A stretch of 64,000 bases of DNA from Vanrija pseudolonga (Eukaryota; Basidiomycota; Tremellomycetes; Trichosporonales; Trichosporonaceae), in assembly GCF_020906515.1 (NCBI RefSeq), contig NC_085852.1, positions 1,302,001-1,366,000 of the forward strand, written 5' to 3'. Shown in pieces: positions 1-11,813 of this stretch. The position numbers and the translations under genes are program-made. Below the pieces are notes generated by a model. The model had not been told where the DNA came from. It worked only from the letters and a program-made list of their open reading frames with translations, and did not search any database. Position 1 is the first letter of the stretch, and the number at the start of each line of letters is the position of its first letter.

Positions 1-1946
1 GGGACGCCGAGCCAAGGGCGTCGGCCTTGACCGGCGTGCGGAACGACAGGATCGGGTTGTACGTGTTCGAGCAGATGAAGACCGTGTTGAGGACCTTGTC
101 CTTCTCGTCTGGGTCGTGCCCGCCGTTCTCGTCCGTGAAGATGCGGCACTGCGCAAAGCTCGACGCGAGGGTGACGGCCACGGCGCGCATCGTGCGGCTA
201 CCCGGCAAGCCGACCACGTTCTGGGTCCTGTCAGCATGCCGACGCTTCATGGACGCACAGTCACGACTACGCCGCCGGGCTGGAGCACGTCCTGCACGTC
301 GTGCCAGAACTCGCGGGTGAACAGCTCCACCGGCAGCTCGCCCGCACTGAAGCAGTCCTGCACGATCACGGACCAGCGCGAGCCGGCGCCGCCCCGCGCG
401 TCCTCGGCTGACAGGCGGACGAACTCGGCGCCGTCGTCGATCACCGAGCCGTGCGGCGGCATAGAGTCCTCGGCGTACATGCCGAAGAAGTTGCGCGCGG
501 CCGCGGCCACCTCGGCGTCGTACTCTGGAAATAGTCAGTGGCATATGATAGAACGGCACGCACCGACGTAGTCGGTCGGGATGCCACGCTTCCTGGACGA
601 CTCGGCAGCGACGCCGACACCGAGGCCACTGGGGGTCAGTCGTGGTCTGCGCTCAGGCCTACATTATCAGTGCGCGCGGTTCTGGCTGTGCCACACTCGC
701 GGTGAGATTGACACCAGTGACCAGCTCGACGCCACGCGCAGACTCCGCCACACTGGCGCGCTGCGCGAACCACCCAAACTCCTGCACGAAGAACGCGGCG
801 AATATGCTGCTCGTCAGCCGAGCCCGGCCGCGTCATACCCACGAGTCGCCGAGGCGCGGCGTATAGCTCCCTCGCGCGTTCTTATCGTACTCGAACCATC
901 GGCCCCCGACGAGCGAGTTGTCAACACGCAGGAACCGGTACCCGTCGCGCCTGTTATCCGCGACCACGACCTGGCCGGTGCGGCCGCGGACCGAGCGGTG
1001 GATGAAGAGGTCGCCGTCGGGTGTGGCGTATGGCGGTGTGGCGGCGTTGTGGATCCAGACGTACCACACTGCGCCGATGACGCCGATATGCGCCAGCCGG
1101 ACGGCGTGCGGGAGGAGGGTGGCGAGGAGAGAACGCCGGCGGGGGCGTGGATCAACAGACGACTGTGATGGGACGACCAGCGCCACGAGGTGCAGACCCG
1201 CCGAGACGACGAGGAGCTCGGGGTCAGCGCTGCCACTTGGTCAACTTACTGCTCGTTCTGGATGCGATACGGCGTGTGCGATCCAGCTATACTTGTCTGC
1301 GCCATACTGATCAATTGTCGAGTCCATGGCCCTGCGAACCAGCCACACAGGGAAGGCAGGAGCAATGATGACGCCGAGGATGGTAACAGCTCCAACCACT
1401 GGACCATCTGCCGATGTCTTCTTCGATACCAGGCCCGCACCATGAACATAGGCATCCTGGTACATCAGCGTCGAACCGACACCCACTCACAGTCAGCGAG
1501 AAGAAGCACCCCGCGACGCCGACGACGGGCAGCGCAGAGAGCCCAAGCTGCGCCGCGAAGGCACCCCACTCCGGCCCGAGAAAGGTACCACACTCGCTCG
1601 CTATGCGACGCCCTCCGAGCGCCGCAACATCGACCCCCAGCGCAGCGAGGTATGCCCACGTTGCGGGCGACAAGCAGTCCACTCTCACCCACGCCGCGGC
1701 CGACGCGGCCAGGTACCCCGCCAACAGAAGGTAGGGGTGCAGGCCCAGCGGCAGCGAGTTGTACAGCGGCACCAGTTGCTGGTGCTGCAGCGCGATATAG
1801 GTGCCGAGGACGGCGGGGAGGACGACGGCCGCGAAGACGAGGGTGGGGTACGAGGGCGGCGTCCTCGCTGCGGTCTGCGACCCGGCGGACGCGGCAGGCG
1901 TCGCGGCCGAGGTCGAGGCCGGCGCGGCCTTGCGTTTCGGCAGCAT
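1..1946 (-). CDS. Polytopic membrane protein with C-terminal spermidine-synthase-like domain (partial, 3' end off the left edge)
   Basis: The ATG is at 1946-1944 and the gene reads leftward out of the window. About six hydrophobic segments come first (for example around 1850-1790, 1560-1500, 1430-1370 and 1120-1080). They are followed by a Rossmann methyltransferase domain of the spermidine-synthase type: a beta-strand region with the motif RVDNSLVGGRWFEY, the glycine loop ALIIGLGVGVAAESS, the acidic residue after strand 2 in TDYVEYDAE, and a later VIVQDCFSAGELP strand. At least five introns of 32-60 nt are needed to keep the frame (e.g. the one at about 1490-1457). Fungal proteins with this membrane-plus-synthase layout are known, but their substrate is not established. 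True polyamine synthesis is not implied, because the domain is only synthase-like. It shares a 335-bp divergent promoter with ARL2. Confidence 0.8.
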
Positions 1947-2281
1947 GCGTGCAGTAGGCTGCTTGGCTCAGTGAACCGCACGAAACGGTCCGGACAGCTC
2001 TGTTGGGATGCCCCGAGTGAGAGTAGACGGCAAGGATGAGCGTGTGACGACGACTTTACTGTCGCCGGAGACATTGTCCAGTTGTCCATCTAGGAAGTGG
2101 AGGCCGATACCGTGAACGCGTTTTGAACCGTGCCTGGAATCCGAGACGCAACTCACTTTGCCGTTGGCTTGGACCACCTCGTCGACTTGATGTTGACATC
2201 TCTGCTTTGCACTGGACGTTGTCTCTCTGCACGCACTTATCCCAAGCCGTCAGGAAGACAACCTCCCCGGTATCAGCAAGC
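1947..2281. promoter_or_regulatory. Divergent intergenic region between the synthase-like gene and ARL2
   Basis: This 335-bp gap separates two divergently transcribed genes and must hold both promoters. I see no TATA box and no convincing small gene in it. Confidence 0.5.
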
Positions 2282-3071
2282 ATGGGTACGTCCTACCCAC
2301 CGCACCCCACTCACACCGCCAGGCCTCCTCACCATCATCCGCAAGAACAAGGCCAAGGCGCGCGAGATGCGCGTGCTGTTCCTGTAAGCTGAACCGAGAC
2401 CTTGTACCAGCTGACATTCAGCGGACTAGACAACGCGGGCAAGACGACGATCCTGAAGCGCGTGTCGGGCGGCGACGTGACCACCGTGTCCCCGACACTG
2501 GGGTTCAACATCCAGACGCTGGTGCGGGGGGAGTACACGCTGAATATCTGTGCGTCGCGAACTGGAGCCCGGGTTGGTTCAGCAACTGGCTGACACACGC
2601 CCAGGGGACGTCGGAGGCCAGCGCACCCTCCGGCCATACTGGCGGAATTACTTCGAGTCGACCGACGCGGTGGTGTGGGTCGTCGACTCGAGCGACGCGC
2701 TGCGGCTAGGCGACGGGGCGGACGAGCTGCGCGCGTTGTTGTCTGAGGAGGTGGGTTGGGCGTAGTGACTAAAGCTGACGACGCAGCGCCTCGCCGGGGC
2801 CACGCTGCTCGTCTTCGCCAACAAGCAGGACCTGGCCGGCTCGCTCTCGCTCGAGCAGGTGCGTGACGCGCTCGGCCTCGACGCCATCGAGTCGCACAAG
2901 TGGCGTATTGTGCCGTGCTCGGCCATCTCGGGCGCCGGCCTCGACGAGGGACTCGACTGGGTTGTCGGCGAGGTCGCTGGCCGCCTGTACTGGTCTGGTC
3001 GGGCCACGGGCACCGAGTTTGCCAAAGTCCCCCTGCCTGCGGCCGGTGGCGCCGTGGCCACCGCGTCATGA
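2282..3071 (+). CDS. ARL2: ADP-ribosylation factor-like GTPase Arl2
   Basis: Five exons encode 207 residues. The first coding exon is only ATGG; the 37-nt intron 2286-2322 follows, giving [16 protein letters not shown], the characteristic Arl2 N-terminus. All GTPase motifs are present: P-loop GLDNAGKT (residues 23-30), switch I PTLGF with Thr47, switch II WDVGGQ (65-70), NKQD (125-128) and CSA (157-159). The stretch [10 protein letters not shown] is diagnostic of Arl2. The family binds tubulin cofactor D and assists tubulin folding, and also acts in mitochondria-related trafficking. Compared with animal Arl2 (184 residues), this protein has a tail of about 25 extra residues rich in Ala, Gly and Pro. 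The gene is convergent with the MAK32-like gene, 186 bp apart. Confidence 0.95.
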
Positions 3072-3257
3072 CGGAGCTGCAGTTGCACAGTAATGAGATG
3101 ACAGATGCTAGTTGTATGATATGTAAATCTATGCTCTATGATCTATGCTGATGATATATGTGCTGGCGCCGCTGCTCGCCAGGAGCAGCGGCATGATCCC
3201 AAAAGACTGCCGTTGATTCTTCCGCTCCTTCCTCCTTGTTGAATCCTCGTCACGCCT

Positions 3258-4855
3258 CTACGCCCACCCGACCCTCGCGCGCAGCTTCTCCAGCCGCGAC
3301 AGCGGCGTCTCATCGTTCCACATGTCCGGCAGCGGCTGCTTCGTCGCGCCGTTCGTACCACCAAAGAACCCGTCGTCATGCGCCAGCATTGGCGAGATGG
3401 GCGAGGGCACCGAGAGCGGCGTGGACGGCAGCGGCACGAGGCGCGGGCTGGGCGTGTAGCTCGGCAGGCCGCGCTGCTCGACCACAAACGACGCCGACAC
3501 GGTCGCGTACAGGCCTGCCTCGTACGGGTCGTTTGTGAAGTGCAGCCCGGCGACAAAGCCGCCGATAAAAGCGTTGCCCGCTGTCGAGTCAGCGAGGGGA
3601 ACAGCAAAGAACGTTTGTGCGCCACTCACCCCCGGTCACATCCTTGACACGCTGCGGACAGTCGTCGAGGTATGCAGGGATCCACCGCTTGCCGCCAGCG
3701 CGGGTGGCGACACACGCCCCCTGCGACCCGCAGCGCACAACAATGATGCCGTCCCCATTCTCGCCCACGCCAACGGCGAGGAGGTGGTCGATGACGTGCT
3801 CGACCTCTGCAACCGTCGCTGCTCCAGGCTCGGGGACGGAGTGTCCGTAAAACTTGAGGAGCTCTTCGTGATTTGGCCTGCGGGTCAGCAAATCGCCCGG
3901 CATGGTACGCCTAGCAAAGCAAGCAAAACCCACGATAGAACATGCAGCCTGTGCGCAATGGCCTCGAGGGCGGCCCGCTCGCCAGGGTTGATGATCTCGG
4001 GGTGTGGCTCAAACACCACTTTGGGGCGCCACGTCGTTTCACCCTCGAGCGCGTCGAGCAGCGCGCGCAGATGCGAGGGGGCGTACGGCGGGGATACGTG
4101 CAGGTACTCTGCGCCAAAGAGTGGGCTGGCGACGATCTGTGCGGCGGTGCGCACAGTCGGGCTTACGATGGGCGTGTAGCTGCTTGTCAGCCACGGGGTA
4201 GCCACGGGGTTGTATTGTTTCGGCTTTTGCGACTTTTTTTTTGCCTCTGATTGCCACTCACTTGCGCTTCCCGTCCGCATTGTACCACAGGTAGGCGCTG
4301 ACTGCGCGCAGTCCCGGCTGGCGGTTGTACGCCCACATATCTGGCCCGAACTGGGACAGGTGGGCCTCGAGGGGCTGTGGAAAATCGTCTGCCTCGGGGC
4401 CCGCCACGGCAGAGCCGTTAGCCTGGGCGTCGCTATTAGTGAGGCTCGACGTTTTTGCTGGCCTCGGAGCAGCGTCAATCAGTGTACGCAGCTGGCCGGA
4501 CTCGATCCACATCCGCGCGCCGATGAGGGCGTACAGCGCGCCGCCGCCAATCGTGCCACTTGCGTAAGCCGCCGCCTCATGAGTGGCCACCGCCACCGAG
4601 TCGACGGAAGGCAGCGGGGTCGAGTTTGCCGTCAAAGGAGTGAGGATAACCTCTGCCGCCGAGCCTCGACGCGACTGCAAGTCGGAAAGAGTCGGGGAGA
4701 GCGCTGGAACGGGAACTGGGGGCGACTGCGTGGCTGAGGCAGGTGGTGGCGCCTCCAAAATGTCGATGCCGACAGTTCCTTGGCGGGTGAGCGACACAGC
4801 TGGGCTCGCATTACATACCTATCGACGCGAGGATAAGACCGCTGCTGCTGCCCAT
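3258..4855 (-). CDS. MAK32-like PfkB-family carbohydrate kinase-like protein
   Basis: The start at 4855 gives MGSSSGLILASIGTVGIDIL after splicing a 40-nt intron, which is the N-terminal beta strand typical of ribokinase folds. Further in come a long Ser/Pro-rich insertion, FGPDMWAYNRQPGLRA, VVFEPHPEIINP, the PfkB/MAK32 signature LSPNHEELLKFYG, and, across an intron, DVTGAGNAFIGGF. That last motif is the anion-hole and catalytic loop of the PfkB family, but the usual catalytic Asp (GAGD) is Asn. I recall the same substitution in fungal MAK32 relatives, so the protein may bind nucleotide and sugar without typical kinase activity. Five exons encode roughly 450 residues. In yeast, MAK32 is needed for structural stability of the L-A killer particles; the biochemical role is unknown. 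Confidence 0.85.
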
Positions 4856-7800
4856 GGTGTTTGGTGTGAAGAGATAACCAGAGACTTCACGCGTCGTTTA
4901 CAGACATGGACACCGGAGACTTGGTCCTCGAGGATTTGAGCGCCCAGAGCGGGCCGTGCGACGGTGTCCTTGTGGCGTATGCTACGGCCTTGTGGCGGGG
5001 GCGTATAATTGATGATGTGTACGACAGAGTGTAATGCTAGCGAGCGAGCCAATGCTGCTGCTCGTGGCGAAAGAGTGGAAGAGTGGGGGCACGCGCGGCG
5101 CGGACCGAAGTGCGACCGACCGACCGAGTAAACCGACCGACGCAACGACGGAAGATGATCCTCAGGCACTGAAATGACCCCAGCAATGTCAAACTCAAAT
5201 GTGATGGAATTAGTCGCCGGCGAGTTTGGGTGCCCAGTGGTCGCCTCGTTCGGAGTTCGTCGTCGTCGTGGGCGAGGGAGCGAGCGTGCGCGTGTGTACG
5301 TGCAGCGTGATAGAGAAAGAGGGGACACGGGCGCGCGTCGTGCTCTCGCTTGGATGTCACCGCGTTGCGCTGGACAGCACAACAAAGCAATCAGCTTCCG
5401 ACGGGCCTCGGGAGTCGTCTCTGGATCGAGTCGCGATTTGGGCGGGACGCGATTTCACGCGGTACTGGGTGGTGGGCGGTTCACGCGGTGGCCAGTGGTG
5501 GAGGCGACACACGCGGTCTGCAGTCGTCGAGGCGAGGCTAGCGTTTCGCGGCGGCGGGCAGAAGCGGGTAGTCGGCAGGTCTGTGCTGTAACATGCAACA
5601 AACATATACATGGCAGCGGCAGCCAGAGTTCAGACGCACGCAGCAGCGCTGGCTGGCCGACTCTCTCTGCGCCACGAGAAAATCTAGTAGCTGCCATGGC
5701 ATCATGACAAGACACTCTCTGCTCACGGCTGGGTTCACGGGTTACGACCCCCGTCGTCAGTGGCTTGGCGTGGCGTCGGCGCAGCGCAGGAGGGTTCCGG
5801 CGCCACAGCGCGTGGTAAATCATTTTTGCTCAGCACGGCGGACCCTGGGCAGATCTCTTGTACAGCGCACCGTCGAGTCCTGAGCAGGCCTGCACATCCA
5901 TTCCGACATCTCCGATCGCGTGGGCCAGGACAAGTGACAGGAGCAAGCGACAAGCCACGCACGGGGGTTAATTATGAGCAGCGACGAGCACCGTCCTGCG
6001 TCGTCGGAGGCACCCTGCACGCCGCGGCACGGCATCGTGCCCTGGCGCGTGCTTGCATCCGTGCGTGCGCGGACAGCCGTGGATCGTTGCTGCTGCTGCT
6101 GCTCGCTCGGCGACATGACCCTACGGCGACTTTTCACCGCCACGGCCCAGGTACGCGACGACGACGACGACGAGTACGCGAGGTCTCGGGGCAACGAGGC
6201 CAAGCAACCAAGCAGCAAAGCAAGCGCTCGGGCGCTTGATTACTCGTGCCCTCTGACTTGGGTGCGGCGAGGGGCGCCCCACGGCGTCCGGTGACTGCTG
6301 TGTGCTGGCTGCTGGTGCTGCGTCCACAACAACTGTCAAGTGGTTGGCTTGGCAGCCAGCAGCGGCGATCGCCGCCGATCTGAATGCGGCACGAGCGAGC
6401 GGGCGGGACGGCGGCGTCGCGGCTGCTGCTCGCCCGCTCACGGCGTTGAGCCGCGCTGCGACAGAGTTTGTGCCCGGCCTGGCGGCAGGTCTAATCTTGT
6501 CGCGAATCTACCTCGCGCCGTCCCATAGTTGGCACACGGCGCCACGCATGGCATGCATCTTACTCATGCGACCGAGGTGTCGCTTCCGCATGCAAGAATA
6601 GCACGCAGCGGCGTATTGTACATGTGATGCGCTAGATCTCACCGACGACGGTGACGGTCGTCGCTAGTCGCGTCCGATCTCATCTCATCTGCCTCCCTGC
6701 CTCAACTCAGGGCCCGATGTTCTTTAGTCACTGATAGATATCAGCTAGTGTCGCCTGTCGGCTCGGCAGCGGGCCTTGTGCGGCGCGGCAGCGGCATGGT
6801 TTGTTTTTCGGTGTCGGAGCGTATTCTCGGCGCAGCGCGTGTGCTGCGCGGCTTTGGCGCGCCGCATCTGACCTTTTGTCGAGCGTATCTGACCTTTTAC
6901 GTTGTCAATAGAGGTCGTCTAGGTCGTCTAGCTTTTGGCATACGCTCAGACGACGCGCGACCTTGCCGCCCTCGGTCCTGTGCCTTCGCTTGGCGAAGCG
7001 ATGTGAGCAGGCCGAGGCAAGGCCGAGGCCGAAGGCGACGCCGGGATGGCTGGGAGTCAGCATAGTGAGGGGAGGTGGCGCACTGCTCGTGCACGGAGCA
7101 CTACAGTATTGTTCTCTTGCATGTGGCTGTCAGCAGCAGCTGGCTGCTGGCCAGTGTGGCACGGCGCAGCGCCATGGCCATTGTGCCACCTTTTCATCGG
7201 GAGTCTGCCCCACTCAGCCCATCTGATAGCCACATTCCGCTGCTCCTCTGCACCTCGATCCGGGCAGTCAGCAACCAGCTAACACCGCGTCGGCGCTCGT
7301 CGGAGCGTCGGACTGCCCGTCGCTGCAACGAGCGGGTGTAGACGGCAGCCTGACCGGACCGCAAGCCGCAAGCTTTGCCGTGCCGGAGGCGCCGTTGCCG
7401 CTGCAGGCGCAATGTCCGCACTGCCCCCGCGACGGAGGTTGCAGCGGACATCCCGGCGGTGCGGCGTTGCAAACAGCACATCGCTTGTCGAGAGTGCGAG
7501 CGCGCAGATCTGGAAGAGCGAGGAGCGAGGAGCGAGCATCCGTCAAGTCAAGTCAACGGACGCCGGACCGCGCGCCGAGTGGAGGTGAGTGAGTGAGTTC
7601 GGGATCGCCACGGATCTGGCGTCGACCAGGCATCGTCGCTCGCTCGCTTGGTCACTGCTTGCTTTAGCCCTCGCTCGCCTCTTCTGCACGCGAGGTCGGC
7701 TTTCTGCTCGCCTTCCCTGGTAGATGAGCATGACGTCGCCCTTGTTCTGCGCCATGACGTCCTGAGGTGGCACGCCCTGCGTGCGCCACGCCGACGCCGT

Positions 7801-8800
7801 GGCTGGCTGACAAGGGGAGGGGGTCATCAAATTTGAGCAACCAGCCAGCCAGCAGGAGGCGGCGGCCTCGTACGAGCAAAGCAACACCGCCCGCTGCCGC
7901 TGCCGCCGGCTACGCGACGGCAATCGGCGGGGCTGCGGGGTTCGGGGCGGCGGCATCTGTTCCAGCTATATTGGCGGCGTCGGCGTCGGCGCCGGGGCGG
8001 CGTGTAGAGTAGTGTGGCGGCGGCGTGGATCGAGCCACGCGGCGACGGCGGCTCGATCAGAGGAACATGCGGCGTTGTAGTGGACGCATTATGCACAATA
8101 TGTACATGCTGTACATTGTAGCCGGTCGAAGCGAGGAGATGCATGTGCCCAGTATCGTGGTCGCGTGAAGACATCGTCGCATACGTCGGCGCGTCGTCGA
8201 TGACTGACCGACCGTCGGGCGACGGGCGAGTGGGAGGATTTTCAACCCGAAAGTGGCAGACCCTTATCCCTGGATTACTTGAACTCTGTCCACTCACCCA
8301 ACCAGCGCATTACTCACGCCGCAGGCCGCAGGATTAATGACGCGTACAGAGTCGGTGTATCGGTGCATATGTCGTCGTGCACTATAGACCCGAAGAGCGC
8401 GAGCGTCGTTCGCTGGCTCGCTCGCTCACTCGCTGGGCAATCAATTGGCCGTGACGACTTGGACCCGACAGACAGTGATCTGATAAAGCCCCTTTCTAAC
8501 CTCTTAACTGCGCGTCGCCTGCCCCGGTGACTCGCGCAATTCACCGTGTCCTTATCACCAGCGCAGCGGGGACGGTGCCGCTCGCGCTTGATGTGTAAGG
8601 TGGCGTTCTGCTGAGATGAGCGAAAAGGCTGCGCTCAGCGAGTCGAGCGAGTCGAGTCGTGCAAGCAGCAAGGTTGCGCTGTAATTCTGCAGCATGGCCG
8701 AGAGTATATGACCTGACCTGCGCGACGAGGCGATACTAACCACTTACTTGCCTGATACGAACAGCTGCACACTCGCAGCGACACCATCCTCAGCCTCGCC
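4856..8800. other. 3.9-kb gene-poor intergenic region
   Basis: This is the largest gap in the window, between two divergently oriented genes (MAK32-like and the MFS transporter). Reading frames here are short, rich in Arg/Ala/Ser, and show no family signature or consistent splice pattern. Visible sequence structure is limited to short tandem and simple repeats: a (TGC)n tract near 6086-6105, a direct repeat at 6866-6898, a 9-bp tandem repeat at 6912-6929, and GAGCGAG-type runs near 7505-7535 and 7630-7650. It may contain an extended upstream regulatory region of the transporter or non-coding transcripts, but nothing in it can be called. Confidence 0.5.
6866..6929. repeat. Two short direct repeats
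   Basis: The 12-mer ATCTGACCTTTT occurs at 6866-6877 and again at 6887-6898, 21 bp apart. Just after, the 9-mer AGGTCGTCT is repeated head to tail at 6912-6920 and 6921-6929. Spacing of two helical turns is compatible with paired protein-binding sites, but no factor is indicated. Confidence 0.5.
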
Positions 8801-10394
8801 ATGGAAGCCCTGCGACAATACTACGCCTTCTCGCCCCTGCCGCCGACCGACCGCCCAAAGTCGCACATCGGCCTCTCCTTCTCCGACTCCGGCCACTCGG
8901 ACGCCTCAACAAAGGACTCCGAACCCTCCTTCCAGGTCGAGTACGAGTCCGAGTCGGACCCCCAGCTGCCGGCCACTTGGGGCAGGGCGTACCGCGCCTG
9001 GGTGGTCGCGCTTGCCGTTGGCGCCGTGCTCGCCTGCTCGGTCGGCATGGCGGCGTCCGTTGGCGCCGAGAAGAAGGGCCACGGCGTGGCGCGCTCCGCC
9101 CCGACGGCACTCTTCCTCCTCGGCCTTGGCGTCGGCATGGTTCCCGCCTCGCCGCTCTCGCACCAGCTGGGCCGGCTCCCGCTCTACGTCGTCCCCCTGG
9201 CCCTCGCTGCTGTCTTCGCGGCAGTGTGCGCCGTGTCCCCTTCTTCCCAGCCGCTGCTCCTCGCCATGCGCTTCCTCGCCGGCCTGTGCTCCGCCAGCCC
9301 GGTCATCACGGCCCCGCTCACCCTCGCCGACCTCGGCACGCCTATAAGGCGCACCCTCACCATCCCGCTCTTCACCACCGCCCTGGTCGCCGGCGCCGCA
9401 CTCGGCCCGCTCGTCGGCGATCTCGCCGCAAGCCACAAGGACACATACGTCGCCCTCGCTGCCATCACAGGCGCTGCAGCACTCGCCACCTCCTGCGCCA
9501 TGCCCGAGACCTGCGCACCCGCGCTCCTCCGCCTCAAGGCGCTCCGTATCCGCCGCGCAACGGGGGACAAGCGCTGGGCCGCGCCAGTAGAGGGTGGCTC
9601 CCTCCTCGCTGCGCAGTGGGTCGGCTTTCTCCGCCCGCTCCGCATGCTCGCCGAGCCCGTCGTGCTCGTCCTGAGCGCCGCTCTGGCAGTGGCGCTGACA
9701 ACGCTGTTCAACCTCACCGAGGCCTACTCGCTCATCTTCGCCGACATGCCCCACCCCGGCCTCGCGTACCTCCCCCTCATTGGCGGCGCACTCCTGCCAC
9801 TCGCCACAAGCTACCCCCACTACTTGCGCTACCGCCGCCTCGCGATGTGTAAAGACGACGAGGTGTGCCTCCCGCTCGACGAGGCGCGGATCGAGCCCGA
9901 GGAGAGGTTGTATGTCGGTGAGTAGTTGTGTCGCGAGGCATTCGCAACGTCGACGCTGACGCCATACCCCAGCGATGGCCACTGGCTTCCTCCTCCCCGC
10001 CGGCGTGTTCTGGCTCGCGTGGTCCGCCGACGCCTCCTCCATCTGGGTACCCCTCATGGCCGGCGTGTTCATCGGCACCGGGCTCAGCGGACTCCTGCAG
10101 GCCGCAGTGCTGTACATCATGGACGCGTACGGCCACTTTGCATCGTCGGCGCTCGCGGCGGTCTTCATGGTTGGGTACACTACCGCCGGGCTGGCCCTCC
10201 TCGGTGTCCCTGCGCTCTATGCGCGCGTTGGGATCCCATGGGCGACCAGCCTGTTCGCCTTCCTCACCCTAGCTATCATCCCCGTGCCGTTCGTGCTCCA
10301 CAGGTACGGGCACGCGCTGCGCGCGCGCAGCCTGTACAACGCGGCACAGGGTGAGGGCTCTGTCAACCGCACGATCGTGTCATTCGAAAAGTAG
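8801..10394 (+). CDS. Major facilitator superfamily transporter, DHA1/multidrug-like
   Basis: Two exons (8801-9917 and 9973-10394, 55-nt intron) encode 512 residues. An N-terminal cytosolic segment of about 65 residues, rich in Ser and acidic residues, precedes roughly twelve hydrophobic helices. The first is WVVALAVGAVLACSVGMAAS, and helix 4 carries the LLLAMRFLAGLCSASPVIT stretch that resembles the R-F/I-x-G-x-x-x-S/A-P loop of DHA1 drug:proton antiporters. A long central loop follows near residues 235-270, then a second six-helix half beginning around PVVLVLSAALAVALTT. Substrate cannot be told from sequence. The gene lies downstream of the 3.9-kb gene-free region and ends 59 bp from the convergent membrane protein gene. 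Confidence 0.85.
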
Positions 10395-10453
10395 CACCAA
10401 CAACATCATGTGTATAGTATAGAATAGTTGTGTATCACCAAATGTATCTATCA

Positions 10454-11813
10454 TTACCGCGCCCGCCCCACTCCGTCGTGCTGCTCCGCCGACGACGTGC
10501 TGTGCGACCATCGGCTCTCGAGCACCGTGTCCTCACGGAGAGGCGGCATGAGCGTCGACGGGCCGAAGGTGCTCCCCGACCGCGTGGCGACGCCGCCACG
10601 GCGCCCGATCTGAGCCTCCTCGTCAACTGGGTCCGGGTACAGCTGGTACCGTGGAGAGAGGGCGGCTGGGTCGGGCACGTGCAGGTACTGCTCGTGAGCG
10701 GGCGCAGCGTAGAGCCCCTCGCCGCCACTACCGGGGGGCGCGTCCGTGTGCTCGTACGGCTGTGGCATTGTGGGAACGTTGGCGTAGTACGACCCGGGGA
10801 TGTCGGGCTGCGAGTAGCGCGACTCGGGCGAGCCGTTGGCGTGCCCCTCGCCCTCGTAGCCGTCGGGGTAGACGACCGACTTGCGCAGCGGGCTGGGCCG
10901 CACGGGGCGGGACGCGGCGGTTGCCGGGTTACCGTTCTCGGCAGCGTCGTCCCCCTCCTCGCCGACGGAGCGCCGCAGCGTGCCGTACGCTGAGATGCGG
11001 GGCAGGTCGCGGCTGCCCTCGCGCGGCGTGAGTGGCGTGCGCGGGCGCGCAGGCCCCTCGTACTTCTCTACCTGGAGGACGGGGGCGGAAATGGGGCCGA
11101 GGCGCGACTTGGAGCGCGAGCGGTTACGGCGGACGTAGTGTGCCACGACGGCGGCGACGATGGCCAGGAAAGCTAGGCAGGCGACGACGATCCCGACAAT
11201 CGTTCCAGGCCGTACGCCGTTCGAGCCGCCAGCCACACCCACACCAGCGTTGCCGTTGCGCGCCGGGGAGCCGATGTTGGCGGCGGTTACGTAGGTGACG
11301 GTGCTGTGGCCGATCATGGTCACTGTAGTGTAGTACACCACCGTCTTGGGCTTGACCGTCGGCTGGAACTTTGTCTCCTCTGGGCGTCAGCGGAGTACGG
11401 CGGCGAAGAAGCTCACTGCACTCGGTGCACGACTTGGTGCGGTGGGGCTTGAAGAGGGTGAGCGAGGATGGCGGTGGGGGCGGCTTCTTGGTTGTCGCTG
11501 CCGCTGGATTTGGTCCGGGTGCGGGTGCTGTGGGAGGTGGGACCGTGACGGGGGCTGGAGCCCATGCGCCGGGAGGTAGAGACGACGCAGCGGGTGCTGC
11601 CGTTGGGGCTGGAGCTGGAGCTGCAGAGGGTGCGATGCCAGCTGACGGTGCGGCAGAGGGAAGAGCGAGGTCCGAAGTGGCGACCGCAGTGACTTGCTGG
11701 GGGTCGACAGCGGGGTCAGGCGTCGTCACTGGATCACTGGCAAGAGCGGGGTCTTGGGCCAGAGCCCGCCCCATAACGAGGGCTGCGACGACAGCTGGCC
11801 AGAAGCAGCGCAT
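10454..11813 (-). CDS. Single-pass plasma-membrane-type protein with signal peptide and Pro/Ala-rich ectodomain
   Basis: Two exons separated by a 37-nt intron encode 440 residues. The chosen ATG (11813-11811) starts a clear signal peptide, MRCFWPAVVAALVMGRALAQ. An upstream in-frame start would bury the signal and was rejected. The ectodomain is rich in Ala, Pro, Ser and Thr, contains two nearby cysteines (CTEC), and ends in a Thr/Val/Tyr-rich block before one transmembrane helix (GTIVGIVVACLAFLAIVAAVVAHYV begins it). A basic stop-transfer stretch (RRNRSRSKSR) and a tail of about 200 residues with many Ser, Pro and Tyr follow. The layout resembles fungal cell-wall sensor or mucin-like proteins such as Mid2/Wsc in shape only; there is no WSC domain, so no function is assigned. 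Confidence 0.75.

Noticed and set aside
5974-6294. Frame with a run of five cysteines and a run of acidic residues
   Set aside because: The runs come from (TGC)n and (GAC)n simple repeats; there is no further coding sign, and the frame is not flanked by convincing splice sites.
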